Source of the DNA: Hankyongella sp964404985
GTDB lineage: Bacteria > Pseudomonadota > Alphaproteobacteria > Sphingomonadales > Sphingomonadaceae
Reading direction: 5' to 3'
DNA length: 64,000 nucleotides
Assembly (NCBI GenBank): GCA_964404985.1
Contig: CAYOMD010000008.1
Span: forward strand, 11,155-75,154
Made by a program: the position numbers and the translations under genes. Of this stretch, positions 26,411 to 34,400 are shown one piece after another; position 1 is the first letter of the stretch, and every line of letters begins with the position of its first letter. The notes under the pieces are model-generated. The model worked only from the letters and a program-made list of their open reading frames with translations, did not search any database and had not been told where the DNA came from.

Positions 26411-27394
26411 ATGTTTCTGCCGCGCCGCCTATCCCTGCTCACCGCGTTGTCCCTGGCCCTGGTGTCACACACGGCCCGGGCGGATGTTGCGACCGGCGTG
26501 ACGAAATATACCGCTGGCGACTATACGGGCGCGCTTGCGGAATGGTCCGCCCCCGGCCTCGAGAACGATGCCTCGGCACTCTATAATCTGGGGCAGTTGC
26601 ACCGGCTCGGCAAAGGGGTGCCAGCGGATGATCGCCAGGCTGCCGGCTACTATGAACGCGCCGCCAAACTTGGTCATGCCGGGGCCCAGGCCAACCTCGG
26701 GACCTTGCTGTATTTTGCCCCGGCACCGCTGGGGAACATGACGGCGGCGATCGGCTGGTGGCGCGAAGCCGCCGAAGCCAAAGAGCCGCACGCGCTCTAC
26801 ATGCTAAGCGTGCTGATGTTTAATGGCGAGCTTGTCGCGCGGGACTGGCCACGCGCCTTTGCTTACGTCCGCCTCGCGGCGTCGCTGGGGGTCAAGGAAG
26901 CCTCAGCCGCCATGGCAGCCATGGGGCAGTCCCTGAGCGCAGACGACCGCAAGTCTTCAGACACCCTGCTGGCAAGCCTTTCTCCGCCGCCGGCTCTTGC
27001 GCAGTCTGCCCCGCCTGCCCCGATCAAGGTCGCAGCTGCACCGCCGCAAACTGCCAAATCCGTGACCAGAGCGTTGGTTTCCGCGCGGAATGCGCCAGCG
27101 GCCGTATCGAGCCTTGCCTCTGCCCCGGCAGCGCCAGCGGCGCCTTGGCGGGTGCAGATCGGTGCTTATGGGTCGAAGGCAAAGGCGCAGGATGCCTGGG
27201 CTGAGTTTGTGCGCAAACGGCTGGCGTTCACCACCCGCCACCAGCCGCTCTACGAGGTCGCCGGATCGGTCGTGCGCCTGCATCTTGGCCTGGATGAGCT
27301 TGTGCAGGCCAAGGAACTCTGCACAGAAATCCGCAATGACGGTGTGAACTGTCTGGTGGTGCCGCGCGGCGTCGCACCCGCCACCTCATCTTGA
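26411..27394 (+). CDS. Periplasmic Sel1-repeat protein with C-terminal SPOR domain
   Basis: The 327-residue protein has a signal peptide (LLTALSLALVSHTARA). Residues about 45-175 contain three to four Sel1 repeats (ALYNLGQLHRLGKGVPADDRQ, AQANLGTLLYF, ALYMLSVLMFNGELV). An Ala/Pro linker and a SPOR domain follow (WRVQIGAYGSKAKAQDAW, last 80 residues). It is probably periplasmic and attracted to the division site. It is divergent from the parA operon, whose last gene also encodes a SPOR protein, so two SPOR proteins flank parA. Confidence 0.87.
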   Translation: MFLPRRLSLLTALSLALVSHTARADVATGVTKYTAGDYTGALAEWSAPGLENDASALYNLGQLHRLGKGVPADDRQAAGYYERAAKLGHAGAQANLGTLLYFAPAPLGNMTAAIGWWREAAEAKEPHALYMLSVLMFNGELVARDWPRAFAYVRLAASLGVKEASAAMAAMGQSLSADDRKSSDTLLASLSPPPALAQSAPPAPIKVAAAPPQTAKSVTRALVSARNAPAAVSSLASAPAAPAAPWRVQIGAYGSKAKAQDAWAEFVRKRLAFTTRHQPLYEVAGSVVRLHLGLDELVQAKELCTEIRNDGVNCLVVPRGVAPATSS

Positions 27395-27469
27395 GCGCGT
27401 TTACCTGCTGTTTGCGAAATGCCGCTAAGGATCGACAGTGGATTGTAAACTCTGAAGGTAACACCTGAC

Positions 27470-27811
27470 ATGCCTGCCCATCTGTCCGGACTGGCCAATG
27501 ACCGCCGGGGTTCCCCGCGCTACCGGGTCGAGAGCATGTGTGTGATCCGTTACCGGGGGCAGACTCTGACCGGACGGCTGCAGGAAATTTCGGCCTCGGG
27601 GGCATATCTGGTGATGCACTCTCACCCTGATCTTGGCCACAGGGTAACGCTCAGCCATCCGTTCGCCGGGGAAATCAGCGCGACTGTTGCCCGGCATGAT
27701 GAATATGGCTGCGGCCTTCTGTTCGACCTGGGGGAAAGTGCGGTTGGCTTTGCACTGCGTGCGATTGCCGCCGATATGACATCGTCGCATGCTTTGACAT
27801 TGTTGGATTGA
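27470..27811 (+). CDS. PilZ-domain protein (cyclic-di-GMP effector)
   Basis: The 113-residue protein is a stand-alone PilZ domain. The ligand motifs are both present: RxxxR as RGSPR (about residues 15-19) and the (D/N)xSxxG-type motif as EISASG. It should bind cyclic di-GMP and act through a partner that cannot be named. A GGDEF-EAL protein that could set the signal level is encoded at 34.9-36.7 kb. The methyltransferase gene follows 21 bases later. Confidence 0.85.
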   Translation: MPAHLSGLANDRRGSPRYRVESMCVIRYRGQTLTGRLQEISASGAYLVMHSHPDLGHRVTLSHPFAGEISATVARHDEYGCGLLFDLGESAVGFALRAIAADMTSSHALTLLD

Positions 27812-27832
27812 ATACGACCCTGAGAGAGGGAA

Positions 27833-28852
27833 ATGGCGAGTAAGGCCGCAACAGTTCCGAGTAAGCGTTCCATCCCGTTCAGCATTCGTCTGAAGGCATG
27901 GTGGGAGGGGTATGACCCGCAGCATCTGATGCCTGCGCAAGAGCCATCCGCTGCCCCGCCCCCGGCCAAACATGACCCGGCACTTGACGACCTTGACGCC
28001 GCACTCCAGGAAACGCCGTTGCAGGGTGCGGACCCAGGCGGCTTTGACCCATGGGACGATCAGCGTATCGACATCGCCCAGTTGATCTGGGGGCGCGGCT
28101 ACTGTGGCCCCGGCGGGCCGGAGTATATCATCGCCATGTCGAAGCTTCTGGCGATGACGCCTGAGTTGAGCATGCTGCATCTCGGGGCAGGTCTGGGCGG
28201 ACCATCCCGCACGCTGGCGGAACACTTCGGCGTCTGGGTCACCGGGCTGGAGCCGTCCAAATCTCTGGCCAACGCCGGCAACCACCTCTCCACCATGGCC
28301 GGGATGACCAAGAAGGCCCCGGTCCAGCCTTTAGACCTGACCCAGGAAAACCCGCTCCTGCGGCGCTACGATCGTGCTCTCGTCGATGGATATCTGGCGC
28401 AGCGTCCCAACAAGGCTGAGGCGCTGACCCTCATCGAGGCGGCACTGAAGCCGGAAGGTCTTGTCCTGATCACCGACTATTTTCTCACCGACGATGGGTC
28501 AGTCGCGCACCCGGACTATCGGGAATGGCTGCAAGGCGAGCCGCGCCAGTTAAACCTGGTGACGGCGCCGGAGTTCGTCGAGGCGGCCAGCAAGGCAGGC
28601 CTGGGGATGCGGGTGAACGAGGACCGCACCGAAGAACATGTCGACCTCATCAAGAAGGCCTGGGCAGGAGCCGACAAGATCGTCGCTGACCTTTTGCAGA
28701 CTCCGGGCCAGGAGCATCTCAGCAAGATTGTCCTGAAAGAGGCCGAACTCTGGAGCAAGCGCGCCAAGGTCCTGGCTGGCGGACAACTGCAATTCCGCCG
28801 CCTGCTTGTTTCCAAGAAGGAAAAGGGCGTCAAAATGATGAGCAACTGGTAG
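27833..28852 (+). CDS. SAM-dependent methyltransferase of unknown substrate
   Basis: The 339-residue protein has a class I methyltransferase core starting near residue 100. Motif I is LHLGAGLGGPSRTLAEHFG, followed by VWVTGLEPSK, and a later strand reads LVLITDYFLTDDG. About 95 N-terminal residues and a helical C-terminus are specific to this protein. It is cytoplasmic. It follows the PilZ gene with GAGAGGGAA as ribosome-binding site and may be cotranscribed with it. The substrate cannot be predicted. Confidence 0.75.
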   Translation: MASKAATVPSKRSIPFSIRLKAWWEGYDPQHLMPAQEPSAAPPPAKHDPALDDLDAALQETPLQGADPGGFDPWDDQRIDIAQLIWGRGYCGPGGPEYIIAMSKLLAMTPELSMLHLGAGLGGPSRTLAEHFGVWVTGLEPSKSLANAGNHLSTMAGMTKKAPVQPLDLTQENPLLRRYDRALVDGYLAQRPNKAEALTLIEAALKPEGLVLITDYFLTDDGSVAHPDYREWLQGEPRQLNLVTAPEFVEAASKAGLGMRVNEDRTEEHVDLIKKAWAGADKIVADLLQTPGQEHLSKIVLKEAELWSKRAKVLAGGQLQFRRLLVSKKEKGVKMMSNW

Positions 28853-28888
28853 CTGTTCCCATCCATCCGGGTCCGGTTATAAGGCGAC

Positions 28889-29650
28889 ATGCTCACCCCG
28901 GATCTGCTGCTCAAGGCCTATGCTGCCGGCCTCTTCCCCATGGCGGAACACCGCGATGCCGAGGATATCTACTGGGTCGAGCCGAAGCAGCGTGGGGTAC
29001 TGCCCCTGGACGGGCTGCACATCAGTCATTCACTCGCCAAAATCATCCGGCAGGAGCGTTTTGTCGTGACCTGCGACAGCATGTTTCAGGATGTCATGCG
29101 CGCCTGCGCGGAACCGGCACCCGGCCGGGAAGAAACCTGGATCAACACCCTCATTCTGGACGCCTACACGGCGCTGCACCGGCAGGGCCATGCCCACAGC
29201 ATCGAGTGCTGGCAGGAGGGCCGGCTCGTCGGTGGGCTGTACGGGGTCTCGCTGGGGGCTGCGTTTTTCGGGGAAAGCATGTTCTCCCGAGTAACCGACG
29301 CCTCGAAGGTGGCGCTGGTGCATCTGGTGGCGCGGCTACGCTTTGGGGGGTATCGCCTGCTCGACACCCAGTTTCTGACCGAGCATCTGGCGCGTCTGGG
29401 GGCCTGCGAAATCGGGCGCAGCGATTATCTGCGCCACCTGCAGCCAGCCGTGCAGTCCGTTGCTGATTTTTACCGTCTTGAGCGAGACTATTGTTCGTCT
29501 GATGGCGAGGGTTCAGCCGGCGCGACGTCCGGCGCCTTGGACGGCTTTGCCGGGGACTCCCGGGGTGCCGGCGCGCCACCCCGCACGGTCACAGTATCCG
29601 GGCCGCTGTCGGGGAAGCGCATTTTGCAGCTTTTGACCCAAACACCATAA
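28889..29650 (+). CDS. aat: Leucyl/phenylalanyl-tRNA--protein transferase
   Basis: The 253-residue enzyme adds Leu or Phe to proteins with N-terminal Arg or Lys, marking them for ClpAP (N-end rule). Family motifs are AYAAGLFPMAE, WVEPKQRGVLPLD, HSIECWQEGRLVGGLYGVSLGAAFFGESMFS (split here by the usual wording of the family) and LLDTQFLTEHLARLGA. The C-terminal tail LSGKRILQLLTQTP is common to alphaproteobacterial Aat. The last 163 bases are also coding on the other strand, for the convergent DUF2155 gene. Confidence 0.93.
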   Translation: MLTPDLLLKAYAAGLFPMAEHRDAEDIYWVEPKQRGVLPLDGLHISHSLAKIIRQERFVVTCDSMFQDVMRACAEPAPGREETWINTLILDAYTALHRQGHAHSIECWQEGRLVGGLYGVSLGAAFFGESMFSRVTDASKVALVHLVARLRFGGYRLLDTQFLTEHLARLGACEIGRSDYLRHLQPAVQSVADFYRLERDYCSSDGEGSAGATSGALDGFAGDSRGAGAPPRTVTVSGPLSGKRILQLLTQTP

Positions 29651-30054
29651 GCCGGGTGTTCAAAGGCGTTGAGCGAGCGTGCGACTGCGAACATCCAGCC
29701 GGAAAACAGCCGCTTGTCCTTGTTTGATATCTGCACGAACGCCCCCGACTCCGGCGGCAGGCCCGGTGCGCGCGTCTCGCAGGTGCGCACCGTGATGGTT
29801 AGCTCACGAAATGTCAGGCTTTGCCCTGGCTTGAGCGTCAGGATCTGGCTGTTGCCGCTGAGCTTGTCGAGTGCCACGAGTTCGACCGCGCGCTCAGAGT
29901 TCGGGGTCGGCGCTTGCGAGGGTTTTGGTGTCACAGCTTTTGGCGGTGTTTCACTGGTCTGCGCCAGCACCGGCACCGCCAGCAGAATGGCCAGCAGCGG
30001 GGCTAGCAGCTTGGCCAGCATCGGGGCCAGGCCGGCAGCGTTGATCGGCCTCAT
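29488..30054 (-). CDS. DUF2155 periplasmic protein
   Basis: The 188-residue protein has a signal peptide (LLAPLLAILLAVPVLA), a Pro/Thr linker, and the DUF2155 domain. The domain runs through VALDKLSGNSQILTLKPGQ, two Cys-containing segments (TVRTCETR and VWVKSCKM) and GWMFAVARSLNAFEHPAYG. Its role is unknown. It overlaps mlaD by four bases and overlaps the convergent aat gene by 163 bases. The order NDUFA12-mlaD-DUF2155-aat recurs in alphaproteobacteria, as recalled. Confidence 0.88.
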   Translation of the reverse strand: MRPINAAGLAPMLAKLLAPLLAILLAVPVLAQTSETPPKAVTPKPSQAPTPNSERAVELVALDKLSGNSQILTLKPGQSLTFRELTITVRTCETRAPGLPPESGAFVQISNKDKRLFSGWMFAVARSLNAFEHPAYGVWVKSCKMRFPDSGPDTVTVRGGAPAPRESPAKPSKAPDVAPAEPSPSDEQ

Positions 30055-30551
30055 GGCGTGGGAGCATCTGCTGCCGGGGCAGCATCCCCCTTCTCCGCAG
30101 GCTTATCGGTGTTACCGATGAAGCGGCCGACCAGCCCCAGTATATCCAGTGAGCCCTGGGTGTAGAGCACGGTGGCTCCCGGCTGCAGCACGGTGTCCTC
30201 ATAGCCCGGTTTCAGCTCAAGGTAATTGCCGCCCAGCAAGCCTTCACTCGCGACGACCGCGGTGCTGTCTGCCGGCAACTTCACATCCTCGCGCACAGTA
30301 AAGCTGATGAGTGCCTTGAAAGTCTCCGGGTCCAGGGTTTGCCCGGTCACCGTACCGACCTTGATGCCGGAGATGCGGACATCGGTGCCGATGCCAAGGC
30401 CGCTCGCGCTCTCGAAGCGGGCGTTCAGGGCGTAGCCGTCTGCGCCCAGCCCGCCCTCAGTGGACGTATAGGCGTAGCTGACAAACACACCGGCCACCAC
30501 GAGCACGACAGCGCCGATGAGCGCCTCGACAAGATTTTCCTTCAATTGCAT
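30051..30551 (-). CDS. mlaD: MlaD, membrane-anchored MCE-domain protein
   Basis: The 166-residue protein has one N-terminal membrane helix (ALIGAVVLVVAGVFVSYAY) and an MCE domain with ASGLGIGTDVRISGIKVGTV and LLGGNYLELKPG. MlaD forms a hexameric ring that passes phospholipid between MlaE and MlaC. Its partners mlaE and mlaF are at 16.5-18.1 kb, so the system is split over two loci. It is translationally coupled to the DUF2155 gene. Confidence 0.93.
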   Translation of the reverse strand: MQLKENLVEALIGAVVLVVAGVFVSYAYTSTEGGLGADGYALNARFESASGLGIGTDVRISGIKVGTVTGQTLDPETFKALISFTVREDVKLPADSTAVVASEGLLGGNYLELKPGYEDTVLQPGATVLYTQGSLDILGLVGRFIGNTDKPAEKGDAAPAADAPTP

Positions 30552-30564
30552 CGCATCCTCAGGC

Positions 30565-30593
30565 GTAGCGGATTTCAGATTCGGGGCACTCAG
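30565..30593 (-). repeat. Half copy of the MITE-like palindromic repeat
   Basis: GTAGCGGATTTCAGATTCGG and the following nine bases match 31139-31166 with about four differences. The unit covers the stop codon of the NDUFA12 gene, so an insertion seems to have reset that gene's end or landed right after it. Confidence 0.6.
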
Positions 30594-30970
30594 TCGGGCT
30601 GCCAGGCCTGATAGTCCCCGGTAGCAGCCGCGCGTTTGCCTCCAGCATCCAGGCTGCCGGGGGGTACATAGGCCCCGGTGCTTCCCGTCAGGTTGGCCAC
30701 ATGCGGCTTTTCCCAGGACTTTACTACCGGTGGCCGCTCCGTCGGCGGTGTGTCAATGGTATAGTGCAGCCAGGCATGCCATTCGGGTGGCACACGGCTC
30801 GCCTCGACATCCCCCTTGTAGATGACCCAGCGGCGGCTGCCGTTGCGCTCCCGGTAATAGACATTACCATCAGCATCATCACCGACCTTCTCGCCACGCT
30901 GGGCTGTGAACAGCCGCGTGCCCCAGGTTGCGCCGTCCCACCAGACGAAGATATTATTGAGCAGCCCCAT
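30590..30970 (-). CDS. NDUFA12-family complex I accessory subunit
   Basis: ATG 30970 follows GAGGA at eight bases. The 126-residue protein has the family core: WWDGATWGTRLFT, VYYRERNGSRRWVIYKGDVE, and PPEWHAWLHYTIDTPPTE. It is homologous to the mitochondrial B17.2 subunit and is found with complex I in alphaproteobacteria. Its stop codon lies within a copy of the palindromic repeat seen at 31.0-31.2 kb, so the last few residues could be repeat-derived. It heads the mlaD-DUF2155 transcription unit, though a 38-base gap follows. Confidence 0.9.
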   Translation of the reverse strand: MGLLNNIFVWWDGATWGTRLFTAQRGEKVGDDADGNVYYRERNGSRRWVIYKGDVEASRVPPEWHAWLHYTIDTPPTERPPVVKSWEKPHVANLTGSTGAYVPPGSLDAGGKRAAATGDYQAWQPD

Positions 30971-31001
30971 GGCGGCATTCCTCATGTTGATACATCATCG
31001 A

Positions 31002-31078
31002 CTAGTGTCGCGGATTCGAAGTTCGCTTGATTGCTATATCGTGCGCGTAGGCGAACTTTGAATCCAAAACGACACGAG
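31002..31078. repeat. MITE-like palindromic element, copy 1
   Basis: The 77-base unit begins CTAGTGTCGCGGATTCGAAG and ends with its inverted copy (GCGAACTTTGAATCC...CGACACGAG). Arms of about 25 bases surround a 24-base AT-rich centre. The CTAG edge fits an IS630-type terminal repeat, but no transposase is nearby. Confidence 0.7.
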
Positions 31079-31091
31079 AAACAATGGGTTG

Positions 31092-31166
31092 CTAGTGTCC
31101 TAATCGAATCTGAAATCCATCCTGCGCCTGATATCTAGGTAGCGGATTTCAGTTTCGGGACACTAG
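31092..31166. repeat. MITE-like palindromic element, copy 2
   Basis: The 75-base unit starts CTAGTGTCCTAATCGAATCT and ends with GGATTTCAGTTTCGGGACAC plus TAG. Inverted arms match except for one base and a four-base insertion. It lies 13 bases after copy 1 and is related to it but not identical, so it probably arose by separate insertion rather than simple duplication. Confidence 0.7.
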
Positions 31167-31485
31167 CGGTTGAAGTGCCGATGTTCAATTTATTCCGAAC
31201 GTTTGACGCAGTAACTCAGTTTGAAATTTTGCCGCTCAGCCTGAGCATGACGAAGGCCAGAGCGGCTCGTGGTTCTATCCGAGCTCACCACGAGCGGATT
31301 TTCAGACTGAGCGCTAGCCGAAATTTTCCCACACACTATCCAGCCTAAGCCATTGTCTCGTCCGCGCAACCAATGCCACCATATATAGAAGGCTGGGGAT
31401 AACTCGCCTCCATATCTTGAAGCATGCGGAACAAATGGCATGATGTGGCGCGAGTCGAGAGTCCGGAACAGGCAGGATCAGGCCC
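31167..31485. other. Gene-free leader of the NrdJ-like gene with a decayed REP-like palindrome
   Basis: No gene is supported. It contains an inverted repeat (GCTCGTGGT at 31265-31273 and ACCACGAGC at 31287-31295) in a context that resembles the common proteobacterial repeat built on CTCACCACGAGCGG and CTGAGCG. No cobalamin riboswitch was recognised upstream of the B12-type reductase homologue. Confidence 0.5.
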
Positions 31486-34400
31486 ATGCGTTTTACCCGT
31501 CGTTACACTGCCGCCGGCCAGAGCCCGTTTGAAGGCATCGCCGTGCGTGCGGCGCGCGCCGAATACGGGTCCCTGCACGATGCGCCTGAGGTTCTGGCTG
31601 TGCAGGTCCCGGCACACTGGAGCCAGGTGGCGGTGGACCTGCTGGTGCAAAGTGCGCTGCGCCTTGTCGATGTACCGGCCTGCGTGCGCCGCGTGGAGGA
31701 GCCGGGCGTGCCGCCCTGGCTTTCGCGCAGCATCCCGGATGATGAAGCACTCGCCGCACGCCCCGCCGGTGCGCGCTTTGGTGCAGAAACCTCCGCTTTC
31801 CAGTTTTTTCTGCGTCTGGCCGGCACCTGGACCTGGTGGGGCTGGAAATCCGGGGTGTTCGACAGCGAAGCGGATGCGCAGGCCTTCCACGACGAGATCG
31901 CCTACATGCTGGCGATGCAGATGGCGGTGCCGGATGTGGCGCAGTGGCGTGAGACCGGGCTCTACTGGGCCTACGGGATTGCCCTGCCGCCTGCGGGCTT
32001 CGGCCTCGACCGGCGCACCGGCAATGCCTATGCCCTCACCGCGCCGGGTGAGCATCCCGATGCCTTGTCCCTGCGGATAGACGCGGCACCGCGCGATGCG
32101 GCGTCGATGCTGACGGAGCAGCCGGAAGCCTTCGACTGCACAGATATCTGCACAGGGTTGATGCCGCTGCTGCGCGCCTTTGGTGCGCCGGCTGCCGCGC
32201 CGCATGAGGGGCTTGCCCTGCGGCGTCCGTCACGCCTGCTGGCACTCGGCCTCGATCATCCGGAGGCAGAGGCGTTCATTCGCAGCAAGGCGGAGGACCA
32301 GCGCACGCTGGCAACGCTGGTCACCGGCGCGCGCGTACTGGAGCGGCATTTGAACGCAGTGCTCGTGGCCTGTGCTGAGGGCGGCGATCCAGAAGGCAAG
32401 CCGGGACTGCGCGCCGCAATCCGGTCGGCACGGGCTGACGGCGTGCCGGATGGCGCGCTGCGCCAGGCGATCGACCGTGCGCGCGAAGGGGTCACCCGGA
32501 TCGAAATTCCGGCCCCGCAGCTCGACTGGGACTCCGGCGCGACTTCGGCCCTCAGCGATGCCCGTTTGCTGGTGCGTGTAGCCGATGCAACACCAGCGCA
32601 AGATCCAGCGGCCTGGACTGGTCTTGCCGATGCGATCTGGACCAGCGGCAACCCAAGCCTGCTCTTTGCTGACACCGCCAATGCCTGGAACACCTGCCCG
32701 CACCTGGGAGCCATCGTTGCTACCAGTCTGGATGGCGCTTTGCTGTGTCCGGGGCCAGTCGCCAGCCCTGCGGCGAGCCTTAATCTGATGGCCTTCACGC
32801 TGGCCGATGGCGCAGCGGATATCGATAGCCTGACTCATGCCGCCCGTCTCTGGACGGTCGCACTCGATATCGTCGTCAGCGGGGCACAATATCCCGACCA
32901 GGGTCACGCAGAGGCCGCCTGGCGCACCCGGACGCTGAGCCTCGGTTTTGCCAACCTCGGCGGTCTTCTGCTCGCCCGCGGTATCGGCTATGACAGTCCG
33001 GCAGCCCGCGCGCTGGCGGCTGGCCTTGCCGCATTGGTGACCGGCAGCGCCTATGTGGCCTCTGCCGAACTGGCGTCCGAACTCGGCCCCTACCCGGCTT
33101 ATACGCCAGAGATGCTCCGCATTGTGCGCAACCATCGCCGCGCAGCCTATGGCCTGCCGGAGGGGTATGAGGCGCTCTCGATTGCTCCTGTGCCGTTCGA
33201 CGCCGATCACTGCCCTGACACAGAGCTGGCCGCCGGCATTACCCGGCTATGGGATCGGGCGCTCGCGATGGGGACCGACCACGGCTTCCGCAACGCCCAG
33301 GTGTCCGGCCTGGCTTCAGCACCGGCCTCGGCTTTGCTGCTGGACTGCGATACACCGGGAATGGAGCCGGAGACCGCACTGGTAAAATACCGCAAGCTCG
33401 CAGATGGCGGGTACGTCAAGATCATCAACCGTGCCGTCCCTGCTGCACTCTCGGCACTCGGCTATGCGCCCGAAGTCTGCACTGCGATCTGTGACCATAT
33501 ACTCGGCCGGGGCAAGCTTGAGGGGGCGCCGCATCTCGACCCTTCCGCACTCCAGGCATTGGGCTTTGGTACCGAGCAACTGGCCGTTGTTGCGGGGCAA
33601 CTGGCGCAAGCTTACGATATCCGGCTTGCTTTCTCGCCCTGGAGTCTCGGGCTTGAGTTCTGCCGGGAGCACCTGGGCATCCCCGAGGATCGGGTGATGA
33701 CTGATCCGGGCTTCGATGTGCTGGCGCATCTGGGCTTTACCGACGCACAAATCACTGAGGCCAATCGCTATGTCTGCGGTGCTCACACGGTTGTTGATGC
33801 ACCGGGTCTTGATCCTGCCCACCGGTCCGTATTCGATTGCAGCATGGCCCATGACGGGCGGGCGCTCAGTGCCGAGAGCCGCCTGCGCATGATGGGGGCA
33901 CTTCAGCCCTTCCTCAGCGGCGGCATCGCCCACGCCCTGGTGTTGCCGGCTCAGTCCATGGTTGAGACCTGCAGAAGCTTGATGACTCTGGGCTTGCGGC
34001 TCGGTCTCAAGGGCTTGACGCTCTACCGGGACGGCACGGACCTGGCGCAGCCCCTGCCTGCCTCCGCCCTCGGTCTGGACGATGGGCAAGACCCGGTGCA
34101 GAGCGCCGTGCAGCACGTCATGCAGGAGACACTGCGCATGCGCCTGCCTGACCGGCGCAAGGGCTACACCCAGAAGGCCGTGATCGGCGGCCACAAGGTG
34201 TATTTGCGGACCGGCGAGTATGATGATGGTCGCCTAGGCGAGATTTTCATCGACATGCACAAACAGGGGGCTGCTTTCCGCAGCCTGATGAACAGCTTTG
34301 CAATCGCGGTCTCGATCGGCCTGCAATATGGCGTGCCGCTTGATGAGTTTATCGATGCCTTCACCGCCACACGGTTCGAGCCGTCAGGACCGGTCGAGGG

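Noticed and set aside
31167..31485. Cobalamin riboswitch or paired NrdR boxes before the NrdJ-like gene
   Set aside because: No B12-box was recognised, and the candidates around 31330 and 31380 (ACACACTATC, CCATATATAG) match the NrdR consensus too poorly.
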